Assembly: GCA_963829355.1 (NCBI GenBank)
Contig: CAWHHZ010000022.1
Span: forward strand, 62,001-126,000
DNA from: CAWHHZ01 sp963829355
Lineage (GTDB): Bacteria; Acidobacteriota; Thermoanaerobaculia; Gp7-AA8; JAHWKK01
Direction of reading: 5' to 3'
Length of the DNA: 64,000 nucleotides
The position numbers and the translations under genes are program-made. Numbering within the stretch: position 1 is the first letter of the stretch; the number at the start of each line of letters is the position of its first letter. Below the pieces are notes generated by a model. The model did no database searches and was not told the DNA's origin. It worked only from the letters and a program-made list of their open reading frames with translations. Positions 9,076-17,843 of this stretch are shown here, piece after piece.

Positions 9076-9190
9076 CAGCAGTGAATCATCGTCGGGATTG
9101 CCGGCTCCACAGCGGTTGTCCAGCGACATCCCGGCGCCATCGGAACCGGGTTCCGACCGGGGCACGCAGTTGGCGCGCCCCATGCCGGAC

Positions 9191-9817
9191 CTAATCGAAG
9201 TTGAACTCTACGTCTGGTGCCTGCTCGGCTCCCGCCGTCGACTCGAAGTACTGTTTCCGTTCGAAGCCGAGTATGGATGCGAACACGTTTGCCGGGAATC
9301 GCCGCACGGTCGTATTGAATCCCTGAGCGGCTTCGTTGTATCGCATCCGCTCAACCGCAATACGATTCTCGGTTCCTTCGAGCTGGGCCTGGAGATCGAG
9401 GAAGTTCTGGTTTGCCTTGAGCTCCGGATAACGTTCGACCACGACGAGCAGTCGGGAAAGCGCGTTACCCAGCCCTTGCTGAGCCTGAGCGAACTGCTGG
9501 AACGCCGCCGGATCCTCGGTGATGTTTGCCGAGCCTCCTCCTCCGGCCGGGACCTGACCGACACGCGAGCGCGCTTCGATCACGTTCTGCAATGTCTCAC
9601 GCTCGAAGTCGGCGGCTCCCTTGACGGTCTTGACAAGGTTCGGAATCAGGTCATAACGACGCTGGTATTGGTTTTCGACCTGGGCCCACGCCTGGCTGAC
9701 GTTCTCGTCCAATTGCACGAGCCGGTTGTAGGTCGACATCGCCATCAGACCGAGGATCAAGGCGAGGGCAACGACCACGCCGAGACACCCGAACAGGAAA
9801 ACCTTGTTCCTGCTCAT
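9191..9817 (-). CDS. LemA-family protein
   Basis: Protein of 208 residues with one N-terminal membrane helix (VFLFGCLGVVVALALILGL) and a long helical LemA domain with the landmarks NRLVQLDENVSQAWAQVE, RRYDLIPNLV, YPELKANQNFL and ENRIAVERMRYNEAA. The topology puts the helical domain outside the cytoplasm in related proteins. The biochemical role is not established. It is followed by two TPM-domain genes and preceded, 15 nt upstream, by the FYDLN-acid gene. A second LemA gene of this window is at 24989. Confidence 0.9.
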   Translation of the reverse strand: MSRNKVFLFGCLGVVVALALILGLMAMSTYNRLVQLDENVSQAWAQVENQYQRRYDLIPNLVKTVKGAADFERETLQNVIEARSRVGQVPAGGGGSANITEDPAAFQQFAQAQQGLGNALSRLLVVVERYPELKANQNFLDLQAQLEGTENRIAVERMRYNEAAQGFNTTVRRFPANVFASILGFERKQYFESTAGAEQAPDVEFNFD

Positions 9818-9832
9818 TCAGTCACCGGTTTC

Positions 9833-10180
9833 TCAGTCGTCATCTTCGTCATCATCGTCACCATCGTCGGAGTCGTCATCGTCGACGACTTCATCGTCGT
9901 CGACTTCTTCATCGGTCTCGTCGTCGTCGGCGTCTTTTTCATCGTCACCGTCGTCATCGTCCTCTTCGACGTCCTCGACGACTTCCGGCTCTTCTTCCTT
10001 CTTCTTGCGCTTCTTCGCCCGGGTCTTGCGACGGGGACGGGTCGAGCCACCGGAACTGTCGTCATCGGAAGCCTCGCGCTGATCTGCTCCACATTTCGGG
10101 CAGATAGACTCCGACTTCCCGAAGTCATAGAACTTCGTCTGGCAGCTGTAGCAGGTATGTTTTGTTCCTAGCTCTGGCAT
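9833..10180 (-). CDS. FYDLN-acid family zinc-ribbon protein with poly-acidic tail
   Basis: About 115 residues. The N-terminal zinc ribbon is CYSCQTKFYDFGKSESICPK (C-x2-C...C-x2-C), matching the TIGR02300 'FYDLN acid' family. A basic patch (RPRRKTRAKKRKKK) follows, then roughly 55 residues that are almost only Asp, Glu and Val. The DNA of the tail is a low-complexity GAC/GAT run. ATG 10180 was chosen because MPELGTKHTC is the family start. Function is unknown; the strongly polyampholytic layout suggests binding to a basic or nucleic-acid partner (inference). Confidence 0.8.
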   Translation of the reverse strand: MPELGTKHTCYSCQTKFYDFGKSESICPKCGADQREASDDDSSGGSTRPRRKTRAKKRKKKEEEPEVVEDVEEDDDDGDDEKDADDDETDEEVDDDEVVDDDDSDDGDDDDEDDD

Positions 10181-10282
10181 ATCGATACACACTCCTTCGT
10201 GCGGTGCCGACGAAACTTAGCACCGCATTTTCTTCCTAGTCAATGATGGGCGTTGGAATTGCGCCGGTCGCCGAGAGCGAGA

Positions 10283-11944
10283 TCACTCGACATTCAGCCG
10301 CGATTCGCTCGTTCCGTCGTCTTCGCCGGCCGCTCGTGCGAGCTTCCCCGAATGGACGAGTCCCGCTGTAGAGGCCAGTTTCTCGGCCTCGGGAAAGAGT
10401 CCGATCGCCTGTTCCACCTGCTCATCACCGAGCAGCCGGTAGGGATACGAGGCGTCGTAACCGAATTTCGCAGCCACGATTTCCGCCTTCAGCGCCCGCT
10501 GAATGAAATCGCGATTCTTCGAGTCTTCCTTGAACACTTCGAGAATCTCCTGCTCGGTCGCAATCTCGTTCTTTGCGGCATCGGCGACGAACTGCCGGAT
10601 GATCTCGTCGTCGACCTCGAGATCCTTCGTCACTTCCGGATGCTCTGCGACGTAGCGGACGGCGAAGTCGAAGATCGCGCTGCGTACCTGCAGAAGCTGC
10701 AGCACGTGCGGAAGCTCCCGTGGCTTGACGACCACGTCAGGCGCGATGCCTCCCCCTCCGTAGACCTTTCGTCCGGTATCCGTCTCGAAGACTTCCTTTC
10801 CATCCAGGTTCTCGGAGTCGGCCTCACCGAGATAGTAGTCATAGAAGGAGGAGTAATCTCTCTGGATGTTTCGTCCGGAGGGCGTGTAATAGCGTGAGGT
10901 CGTCAGCGCGAGACCGGCACCGTACTGGAGCGAATAGACACTCTGCACCAGTCCCTTGCCCCAGCTCGTCTCGCCGACGACGAGACCGCGATCGTGATCC
11001 TGAATGGCTCCAGCGACGATCTCCGATGCTGATGCGCTCTCGCGGCTCAGCAGCACGATCACCGGCACATCGAGAGTCTCGTGCTTTCCTGGAGCCCGGT
11101 ACTCCTGATAGCTCTCGGGAGTCCGGCCCTTGTGATACACGATCATCTCCCCGGGCTCGATGAAGTAATCCGAGACACCGACCGCCGCATCGAGAAGACC
11201 GCCCGGATTCATCCGGAGATCGAGGATGAGGCGCTCCATCCCCTCGGCCTGCAGCTTGTCGACCGCTTCGTCGAGCTCCCGGACAGTGGTGTAGGTGAAG
11301 TCCTTGATGCGGATGTAACCGGTCCCTGGACGAACCATCAGCACGTTCGTGATCGAGTTCGTTGGAATCGCGGCGCGCTCGATCGTGAGCGGAATCGGTT
11401 CCTTGATCCCGATCCTGACGATCTTGATGTTTACCGTCGTCCCCTTCGGTCCCTTCAGATTCTTGACCACCTCGTCGACCGACATCTCCTCGGTGCTCTC
11501 TCCTTCGATCTCGGAGATGATGTCACCGGCCCGGATTCCGATCCTCGACGCCGGCGTCCCTTCCAGGGGCGTGATGACGGTGATCTGGTTATTGCGCTTC
11601 GTGATCAGGATTCCGAGACCGAAGAAGCTTCCCTTCTGTCGATCCTGCATCTCGGAGAAGTCACGCGGCTCGAGAAACGAGGTGTGGGGATCGAGAGTCC
11701 TCAGCATCCCGTCGATCGAGGAGAATACGAGCTTCTCCGACTCGACCGGCTCGGCGGCCCAGTACTCTGCAGCCTCGACCAGTTCCGTGTATTCGTCGAG
11801 ACGCTCTTCCAGATCGTCCGGCGCGGTACCGACTGACAGCCGCTCGCCAAAAAGCCCGCCGGCGACGGTGGCGATCACGATGGTCGCGACGGCGAGGACG
11901 CCGAAGCGGGATTTGCGAATTCCTTCTGAGGATCGATTTTCCAT
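10283..11944 (-). CDS. C-terminal processing protease (S41, CtpA/Prc type)
   Basis: Exported serine protease of 553 residues: N-terminal signal anchor (FGVLAVATIVIATVAGGLF), an S41 N-terminal helical region with LDPHTSFLEP, a PDZ domain (residues about 95-175, GLGILITKRNNQITVITPL), and a catalytic core with the Ser in RESASASEIVAGA and the Lys in TSWGKGLVQ. The C-terminal 150 residues are helical. It trims C-termini of periplasmic proteins, as known for this family. AAGGGA lies 5 nt before the ATG. It is divergent from tatA. Confidence 0.92.
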   Translation of the reverse strand: MENRSSEGIRKSRFGVLAVATIVIATVAGGLFGERLSVGTAPDDLEERLDEYTELVEAAEYWAAEPVESEKLVFSSIDGMLRTLDPHTSFLEPRDFSEMQDRQKGSFFGLGILITKRNNQITVITPLEGTPASRIGIRAGDIISEIEGESTEEMSVDEVVKNLKGPKGTTVNIKIVRIGIKEPIPLTIERAAIPTNSITNVLMVRPGTGYIRIKDFTYTTVRELDEAVDKLQAEGMERLILDLRMNPGGLLDAAVGVSDYFIEPGEMIVYHKGRTPESYQEYRAPGKHETLDVPVIVLLSRESASASEIVAGAIQDHDRGLVVGETSWGKGLVQSVYSLQYGAGLALTTSRYYTPSGRNIQRDYSSFYDYYLGEADSENLDGKEVFETDTGRKVYGGGGIAPDVVVKPRELPHVLQLLQVRSAIFDFAVRYVAEHPEVTKDLEVDDEIIRQFVADAAKNEIATEQEILEVFKEDSKNRDFIQRALKAEIVAAKFGYDASYPYRLLGDEQVEQAIGLFPEAEKLASTAGLVHSGKLARAAGEDDGTSESRLNVE

Positions 11945-12026
11945 GGTATCCCTTCTAACATACCGAGGCCGCTGGAGTATTCATCTCTGTACACCTGTTC
12001 TCAGGTTTGCTACAAACGGTCCAGCC

Positions 12027-12353
12027 ATGCCCTTTAATATCGGATTTCCTGAGCTGATCATGATCCTCGCCGTTGCGCTCATCGTCTTCGGGCCGCGAAA
12101 GCTGCCTGAAATCGGTCGCTCCATCGGTCGTGCAATGGGAGAGTTCCGCCGCGCAACCTACGATCTCAAGTCGAGTCTGGAAGATGACATCGACTCTGAA
12201 AAAAAATCGCGGCCGACACCGAAGGAAGCGCCCGCGGCGGCGATTCCCACTGGAACGACCCTCGAGGACTTCAATACGGAGCCCCCCGCGGAATCTGATC
12301 CGAACCGGGTGACGTCCGCCGCAGCACCGAGCGCCAAGACTGAAGAGACCTGA
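12027..12353 (+). CDS. tatA: Sec-independent translocase subunit TatA/TatB
   Basis: 108 residues: one N-terminal membrane helix (FPELIMILAVALIVFGP), the hinge G-P-R-K-L-P, an amphipathic helix (EIGRSIGRAMGEFRRA) and a charged, disordered tail with DDIDSEKKS. It forms the pore-forming component of twin-arginine export with the TatC encoded 3 nt downstream. TatA and TatB cannot be separated on sequence alone here; a single TatA-type gene beside tatC suggests it may do both jobs. Confidence 0.88.
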   Translation: MPFNIGFPELIMILAVALIVFGPRKLPEIGRSIGRAMGEFRRATYDLKSSLEDDIDSEKKSRPTPKEAPAAAIPTGTTLEDFNTEPPAESDPNRVTSAAAPSAKTEET

Positions 12354-12356
12354 TTC

Positions 12357-13142
12357 ATGACGTCTCTCGAGCCGGCCGAAGCTTCCAAAAACCGCTCCCT
12401 GCCTGACGAGGACTCGAACCTCGGCGCGATGTCTCTGCTCGATCATCTCGACGAGATGAGACGCAGACTCGTGATCTCGATCATCGCGATGCTTGCGGGA
12501 TTTCTGATCTGCTGGAACTGGGCGCCGGAGATCTGGCAACTGATCCAGTGGCCGATCATCTCTCAGCTCCCACCAGGGGAAAAGCTCGCCTACACGAACA
12601 TCGCAGCTCCGTTCTTCCTGTACATGAAAGTCGCCGCGTTTGCCGGATTGTTCGTGGCGGCGCCGGTCATCATGCTCCAGGTATGGCTCTTCATCTCTCC
12701 CGGTCTCTATCCGAGGGAACGGATGTGGGCTGCTCCCTTCATTGTCGTCTCCAGTCTCTTCTTCATCGCCGGCGGGTATTTCGGTTACCGGATCATTCTT
12801 CCGCTCGCCTGCGGGTTCTTCGTCGAGATGGGGCAGGACTTCCAGAATGTTCTGACGATCGACTCCTACTTCGCGTTCGCCTTCAAAATGGTCATCGGAA
12901 TGGCGCTGGTTTTCGAGACGCCGATTCTGATCTTCTTTCTCTCGAAGTTCGGGATCGTCACACCACGCTTTCTGATGAAGAATTTGAAGTATGCGATCGT
13001 GATCATCTTCGTCGCGGCTGCAATCATCACCCCCACGCCCGATCCCGTCACGCAGTCGACTCTCGCAATTCCGATGATCTTGCTCTACCTCCTCGGGGTC
13101 TTCATCGCGTGGGTCTTCGGTCCCAAAAAGGAAAAGGAATAG
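12357..13142 (+). CDS. tatC: Sec-independent translocase subunit TatC
   Basis: Six-helix inner-membrane receptor for twin-arginine signal peptides, 261 residues. Family landmarks: SLLDHLDEMRRRLVIS near residue 26, AAPFFLYMKVAAFAGLFVAAP, and FETPILIFFLSKFGI. It is directly behind tatA and convergent with sixA, with only 5 nt between the stop codons and no terminator hairpin visible. Confidence 0.96.
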   Translation: MTSLEPAEASKNRSLPDEDSNLGAMSLLDHLDEMRRRLVISIIAMLAGFLICWNWAPEIWQLIQWPIISQLPPGEKLAYTNIAAPFFLYMKVAAFAGLFVAAPVIMLQVWLFISPGLYPRERMWAAPFIVVSSLFFIAGGYFGYRIILPLACGFFVEMGQDFQNVLTIDSYFAFAFKMVIGMALVFETPILIFFLSKFGIVTPRFLMKNLKYAIVIIFVAAAIITPTPDPVTQSTLAIPMILLYLLGVFIAWVFGPKKEKE

Positions 13143-13147
13143 AGCTC

Positions 13148-13621
13148 TCACGCGCCGTAACGGGATTCGCCCGGGTTGATCTGCCACTCCACACGCCATC
13201 CTCCTCGTCCCCGAGACATCGCCAGCGGTTCCAGCAGCACCGCCGTCCCTGTCGCAAAACCGGAAGATCGCTCGACGTATCGAGCAGCTCCTCACACAGG
13301 TTCGGAAGGAAGGGCAGGTGGCTGACGATCAACGTCGTCCCACCGAATCGCTCCAGCTCCGCGACCAGGATGTCCGGGTCGTCTTCCGGGGTCATTGCGG
13401 AGTGCTCTCGCGGCGAGCTCCCGCCAAGCGGCGCAAGGATCTCAGCCGTCTCCCGTGCCCGACGATAGCCACTGTGGAGAATCCGGTCCGGGGCCAGGCC
13501 GACGCCCTGGAGCTGCCGACGGAGCGCCTCCACCTCTTCTCGTCCGGGTGAGGTGAGGCTTCGCTCGCGATCGATCGGATGCGGAACCTGCCGCTCCATG
13601 CCGCACCAGACAGAGTTTCAC
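13148..13621 (-). CDS. sixA: Phosphohistidine phosphatase SixA, two frameshifts
   Basis: Histidine-phosphatase superfamily enzyme of about 157 residues. From GTG 13621 the catalytic motif reads KLCLVRHGAA. The frame shifts between about 13579 and 13592 and continues as PIDRERSLTSPGREEVEALR, RILHSGYRRARETAEIL and TLIVSHLPFLPNLCEELL (second catalytic His). A second shift at the AAAA run 13256-13259 restores ATGTAVLLEPLAMSRGRGGW and RVEWQINPGE before TGA. Length and motif order are those of an intact SixA. It is the last gene of a three-gene minus-strand unit, 8 nt behind the DinB-like gene. Confidence 0.78.
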
Positions 13622-13629
13622 TGGCGGGC

Positions 13630-14133
13630 TCAGAGGGTTCCTTCGTCCGCCGAAGGACCGTAAATGGCGGGAACAGGGATGTCGAGGAGCCGCAGGTAGA
13701 CACTGAGCTGACCGCGGTGATGAATCATGTGACTGAGAGTGAAGGTGCGCAGCGCTGCTCCCTTCGTCAAACGGAAGATCACGCGATCACCGCTCCTCAG
13801 CACCCACTCCCGCATCAAAGCCTCGTCCTCGAGAGCCTCGAGCCCGCCGGCTGCTTCGTCCCGCAAGCGATCGAACGTGGTGAGAATCTGCTCCTGTGAT
13901 TCCGGTGCGCTCTGGCGGCCGACACCGGCGATATCGAGCTCATCGGTCTTCACGATCGAGATCTGCCACCGCAGAAGATTGGCGCAATGGAACGCGAGAC
14001 CACCCAGAGACGTCGACTTCGGATGCGGTTTCCACTGGAGATGCTCGTCGCTCACCCTCTCGAGCACCTTGCGCGTGGTTTCGAGCTCCTGGCTGAGGTC
14101 CCCGAGCAGCAAATCTCTGAGCGGCGGGTTCAT
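13630..14133 (-). CDS. DinB-like four-helix-bundle protein (putative metal-dependent enzyme)
   Basis: 167 residues from ATG 14133. The DinB metal-site histidines are present: FHCANLLRW near residue 48 and LSHMIHHRGQLSVYLRLL near 140 (H-x3-H). Members include thiol-dependent transferases, but the substrate of this one cannot be assigned. Start and the preceding stop overlap as ATGA, so it is coupled to the membrane-protein gene upstream; sixA follows. Confidence 0.82.
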   Translation of the reverse strand: MNPPLRDLLLGDLSQELETTRKVLERVSDEHLQWKPHPKSTSLGGLAFHCANLLRWQISIVKTDELDIAGVGRQSAPESQEQILTTFDRLRDEAAGGLEALEDEALMREWVLRSGDRVIFRLTKGAALRTFTLSHMIHHRGQLSVYLRLLDIPVPAIYGPSADEGTL

Positions 14134-14555
14134 GCCCTGTTCGGCGCTCCAGCAGGCCGCTTGTAGATCAGTCCGACGACCGCGCCGAACAGAAGCGAGT
14201 CGATCAGGTTGATGCCGCCCCAGCACCAGCTCAGGTGATACGGAAAATCCTTGATCACGAGCGTGCTGTAGAACGGAGGCCAGAACATCATGAGCCCGAG
14301 CAGGAGCCCGAACGCAACGCCCCCCTTCATGCCGGCCGCCCATGACATGCGGGTCTTCGCAAAGATGATCGCCGCGAAAATCCCGGTCAGCACAGCAACT
14401 GCCAGGAAGTAGAGCGGGTTCGCCTGAACCTGGCTGAAAACCTGATCGTACCGCGTGTACTCCTGCCCTAGAAGGATCCCATGTTGAATGAAGTCAGCGA
14501 TGTTGACGACGATCCCACCCACCACCCCTGCGACCAACGCACGTGTCCAGTTCAT
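14130..14555 (-). CDS. Small polytopic membrane protein of unknown function
   Basis: 141 residues from ATG 14555, which has AGGAGG 6 nt upstream. Four hydrophobic segments are visible (ALVAGVVGGIVVNIADFI; LYFLAVAVLTGIFAAIIFA; GVAFGLLLGLMMFW; NLIDSLLFGAVVGLIY). The Gly-rich helices and N-terminal MNWTRALVAGVVGG resemble uncharacterised small membrane proteins found beside DinB-like genes. No function is assigned. Coupled to the DinB-like gene by ATGA. Confidence 0.75.
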   Translation of the reverse strand: MNWTRALVAGVVGGIVVNIADFIQHGILLGQEYTRYDQVFSQVQANPLYFLAVAVLTGIFAAIIFAKTRMSWAAGMKGGVAFGLLLGLMMFWPPFYSTLVIKDFPYHLSWCWGGINLIDSLLFGAVVGLIYKRPAGAPNRA

Positions 14556-14721
14556 GAAGCCTCCTGACGATTTGGATGTCGACGATTGTACAGGAGGAGC
14601 TGTGTGGGATGAACATCTGGCTTCGCTGTCAGTGACACCACCCAAAATGCTCGCTTCATTCCGAATGACAGCAGCGTTTTAGTTGGCGGGGGGAAGAGTG
14701 AAAATGAGCGGTGTGCGGGAG

Positions 14722-14904
14722 ACTCCCTCTCCCTCGGGGAGCGGGCTGGGGCCGGGCTGGGGTGAGGCCCTCGGCACGAGCTGGGATCTGACGTTCGGGC
14801 GCGGACGGAACGAACCAGGGCTCACCATCGAAGTCAGGTTTCGCGCTTGGATCAACGCTGTCGGCCCTCACCCCGACCCTCTCCCAGTGGGAGAGGGAGA
14901 AGAA
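14722..14904. repeat. MITE-like intergenic element with long inverted ends
   Basis: The left arm (CTCCCTCTCCC...GGGGTGAGGCCCTC) and right arm (GGCCCTCACCCC...CTCTCCCAGTGGGAGAGG) are inverted copies enclosing about 100 bp of non-coding DNA. It fills most of the 412-bp gap between the small membrane protein (start 14555) and the M24 peptidase (stop 14968). Similar CTCCCTCTCCC/GGGGTGAGGG elements are scattered in many GC-rich genomes. No transposase is nearby. Confidence 0.65.
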
Positions 14905-14967
14905 CGGGTGCAACGTTAGACGCTTCTCACTTTGACACTGCCCGGACTCCCACCTTCCAACAAACAC

Positions 14968-16323
14968 TCAGCGCCCAACCACGTGCCACTCGGTCTGGCG
15001 ACCTGCCAGATAGAGAACCTGCTCACCGTCGAACACAGCCGTCTGCTCCAGCTTGATCTGCACGAGCTGGTCGTCCCACTCCGGAACCGGCACCTTCACG
15101 TTTCCTTCGATCGCGTAGGCCGTGTTCGGGTACAGCTTCCAGTCGCCACGTACGGGCGTGGGTCCCTGGTTGTCCCACATCCCGATCGTCGGACCGGGAC
15201 CGTGACCGTAGTAGCCGATCGGATGGCTGTAGATGCTGGCGAAGATCCCTTCTTCTTCCGAAGAGACGCGAGCCTTCTCCAGGATCTCGTTACCTGAACG
15301 GCCCGCGACGAATGCGCCAGTCAGCAGATCCTGCCAGCGATTGCCGAAAGCCAGCGCCCTTTTCAAGCCATCCGGAACATCCGTCTCCCCGGGCCGCAGA
15401 ACGTATCCCATCTCCTGCGTGTCGGTATTGAGGCGAAGGTAGGTGATCCCGACATCGGTATGCAGCACGTCCCCCGGCAGGATGACGATTCCACTCTTGC
15501 CAAAGAAAGGGTTCTCCTTTTCGAAGAACAGCCCCCGACGCTGCACGTTCACGTACGGCATGAACCAGATCGGCAGATCGAGATCGGCGAAGCGTTGCCT
15601 GATGAACCACGCGACATCCTCGGTCGTCGTGACTCCGGGAGTGATGACCTTGCTGCTGAACGCTTCGGCGATCACGCTGCGTGCGAGTGCGACTGTGTGA
15701 GGGTAGCTCGCGAGCTCTTCGGCGGTCCGTGTCTCCATCCACCGAAGAAGCAGATCCTCGGCACTCACGAGACGCTTCGAAAGCTCGGGGCCGAGAGCAG
15801 CCGTCAGCTTCCCGTAAAGGCCATGACTCAAACCGTCCGCAAATGCCCAGTTCTCGCTGACGTCGATTCCGATCCGCTTCGGGTCACGTTCTCTGATGAT
15901 GGCCGCGAGTCGCGTCCACTGTTCCTCATCGGAACCTCCCTCCCACGCGGACTCGTAATATCCGGGCTGCTGATAGCGACTGACGGTGAGTCTCTCGAGC
16001 TCCTTCCCCTCACCCGGCGCGTGCAGGACGAGCATCGTCGTCCGGCGTGCCGCGAAGACGGGCTCCGGAACGAGCGTCAGATACACCGGATCCTCGTTGT
16101 ACTCGCGATTGATCACGAGCCACATATCGATTCCGGTCTCGTCCATGAGACTGGGCAGCAGTGTCTCGAGGCGAACCCCGAGCGCTTCGTTCACGGGAGC
16201 GATCCGGTCGCGCTGCTCGAGCACGGCGGGCGTCTGGGAGATGGTTCTCCCCTGCCCCGGCGCCTGAGCCAGAAGTCCGGGCGCTGTAAGCAGGAACAAC
16301 AGGATTGACAGGTAGAGTCGCAC
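14968..16323 (-). CDS. Exported M24-family aminopeptidase/prolidase-like protein
   Basis: 451 residues: a signal peptide (MRLYLSILLFLLTAPGLLAQ), an N-terminal creatinase-like domain (to about residue 220), then the pita-bread fold. Possible metal ligands: Asp in HTDVGITYLRLNTD, His in YSHPIGYYGHGPGP, Glu in EGNVKV and Glu in KLEQTAVFDG, so the five-ligand set appears complete although the spacing TDVGITYLRLNTD is unusual. It is predicted to be a periplasmic dipeptidase acting on X-Pro-type bonds. It stands alone between a repeat and the metK terminator. Confidence 0.82.
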   Translation of the reverse strand: MRLYLSILLFLLTAPGLLAQAPGQGRTISQTPAVLEQRDRIAPVNEALGVRLETLLPSLMDETGIDMWLVINREYNEDPVYLTLVPEPVFAARRTTMLVLHAPGEGKELERLTVSRYQQPGYYESAWEGGSDEEQWTRLAAIIRERDPKRIGIDVSENWAFADGLSHGLYGKLTAALGPELSKRLVSAEDLLLRWMETRTAEELASYPHTVALARSVIAEAFSSKVITPGVTTTEDVAWFIRQRFADLDLPIWFMPYVNVQRRGLFFEKENPFFGKSGIVILPGDVLHTDVGITYLRLNTDTQEMGYVLRPGETDVPDGLKRALAFGNRWQDLLTGAFVAGRSGNEILEKARVSSEEEGIFASIYSHPIGYYGHGPGPTIGMWDNQGPTPVRGDWKLYPNTAYAIEGNVKVPVPEWDDQLVQIKLEQTAVFDGEQVLYLAGRQTEWHVVGR

Positions 16324-16362
16324 GAGTGCCTCCGATCTTTCGGAGGAACTATAGCGAAAACA

Positions 16363-16392
16363 GAGAAGGCCGCGATTGCTCGCGGCCTTCTC
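16363..16392 (-). terminator. Rho-independent terminator of metK
   Basis: A 12-bp perfect stem GAGAAGGCCGCG / CGCGGCCTTCTC with a 6-nt loop lies 25 nt past the metK stop and is followed on the minus strand by TGTTTTCG. Confidence 0.8.
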
Positions 16393-16416
16393 GAATCATT
16401 CACTGGTTCCGAATTG

Positions 16417-17583
16417 TTACGCGGAAGCGGTCGCTGAAACGCCGGCATCTGCTGCGAGAGCTTCGGCCTTGTCGGTCTTCTCCCAGGTGAACTCCGGCTC
16501 GTTGCGGCCGAAATGTCCATACGCCGCGGTCTTGCGGAAGATGGGACGGCGGAGATCGAGCGTCTCCATGATGCCCTTCGGCGTCATGTTGAAGTTCGCC
16601 CGGATGAGCTCGCTGATCTTGGCTTCGTCGATCCGTCCCGTACCGAACGTGTTCACGTTGACGGAAACCGGCTCCGCGACTCCGATCGCATACGCAAGCT
16701 GAACCTCGAGCTCGTCCGCGATTCCCGCAGCCACCACATTCTTCGCAATGTAGCGCGCCATGTAGCAGGCAGAGCGATCGACCTTCGTGGGATCTTTCCC
16801 GGAGAAGGCACCGCCGCCGTGACGTCCCATGCCGCCGTAGGTATCGACGATAATCTTCCGTCCCGTCAGACCCGCGTCACCCATCGGACCGCCGACGACG
16901 AACCGGCCCGTCGGATTGATGTGGAACTTCGTGTCGGACAGAAGCTCCTTCGGAACGACCGGCCGCACGACGCTCTCGATGATGGCGTCCTGCAGATCCT
17001 TCAGTGAGATATCCGGATCATGCTGGGTCGAGACGACGATCGCCGAGATTCGCGACGGCTTTCCGTCCTTGTACTCGATCGAGACCTGGCTCTTTCCGTC
17101 CGGCCGCACGAAGGGAAGCACCTTGTCCTTCCGGACCTCGGCGAGCTTCATCGTGAGCTTGTGAGCCAGCATGATCGGCATCGGCATCAGCTCTTCGGTC
17201 TCGCGCGTTGCGTACCCGAACATCAGACCCTGATCGCCAGCTCCGCCGGTGTCGACGCCCATCGCAATGTCGGGCGACTGCTCGTCAATCGAAGAGAGAA
17301 CCGCGCAGGTCTCGCTGTCAAAGCCGAGCTTCGCGCTGTTGTAGCCGATGTCATGGATCGTCTGACGGACGATCGACGGGAAATCGACATAGGCCTCGGT
17401 GGTGATCTCGCCGGCGATCATCGCCAGTCCGGTCGTCACGAGCGTTTCGCACGCGACACGTCCGTACGGATCCTTCGCGAGAACCGCATCGAGAATTGCG
17501 TCGGATATCTGGTCGGCAACCTTGTCTGGATGACCCTCGGTCACCGACTCAGAGGTGAAAAGGATGTTCCGCTGAGAAGACAT
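16417..17583 (-). CDS. metK: S-adenosylmethionine synthetase
   Basis: 388 residues; makes SAM from methionine and ATP. Signatures: SVTEGHPDKVADQISDAILD at the N-terminus, the GAGDQGLMFGYA loop near residue 115, the P-loop-like GGGAFSGKDPTKVDRS near 255, and YAIGVAEP. AAGGAG lies 6 nt before the ATG. I looked for a SAM riboswitch in the 260-bp leader and found no convincing match. It is divergent from the ABC1-kinase gene. Confidence 0.98.
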   Translation of the reverse strand: MSSQRNILFTSESVTEGHPDKVADQISDAILDAVLAKDPYGRVACETLVTTGLAMIAGEITTEAYVDFPSIVRQTIHDIGYNSAKLGFDSETCAVLSSIDEQSPDIAMGVDTGGAGDQGLMFGYATRETEELMPMPIMLAHKLTMKLAEVRKDKVLPFVRPDGKSQVSIEYKDGKPSRISAIVVSTQHDPDISLKDLQDAIIESVVRPVVPKELLSDTKFHINPTGRFVVGGPMGDAGLTGRKIIVDTYGGMGRHGGGAFSGKDPTKVDRSACYMARYIAKNVVAAGIADELEVQLAYAIGVAEPVSVNVNTFGTGRIDEAKISELIRANFNMTPKGIMETLDLRRPIFRKTAAYGHFGRNEPEFTWEKTDKAEALAADAGVSATASA

Positions 17584-17699
17584 GTAAAGCTCCTTGTCAT
17601 GGAGGTGCCTGCTGAAGGTGCCGCAGCGCGTCCGTCAGGCAGGAAACGAAGAAATGCGATTCTACAGGATTGGCGAACAGGAGGGAGAGCCGTCAGCTT

Positions 17700-17815
17700 C
17701 CCGGCCCGGAGCGCCGGCTCCCAGCCGGCGGAGCGGCGGCACCCTTGCCGCCGTCGAGGTGGTCGCAGGCTGGGAGCCTGCGATCCGCCGGCAAGGTGCC
17801 GCGCTCCTCTAAAGA
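17700..17815. repeat. GC-rich palindromic repeat between metK and the ABC1-kinase gene
   Basis: Contains nested hairpins: GCGCCGGCT...AGCCGGCG, GGCGGCACC...GGTGCCGC and CGCAGGCTGGGAGCCTGCG. It fills the 260-bp divergent intergenic region, ending 28 nt before the ATG at 17844. The layout is that of a REP/MITE-like mobile hairpin; no coding signal is credible here. Confidence 0.6.
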
Positions 17816-17843
17816 AGGCAGTCGGTTTGCACTGGAGGCCGCC

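Noticed and set aside
11955..13295. Long minus-strand open frame opposite tatA/tatC
   Set aside because: It is antisense to two certain genes, is very rich in Arg, Glu and Asp with no domain, and only its first part touches a third frame of sixA.
17584..17700. SAM riboswitch upstream of metK
   Set aside because: No SAM-binding core pattern could be matched by eye in the leader; the palindromes present belong to the GC-rich repeat.
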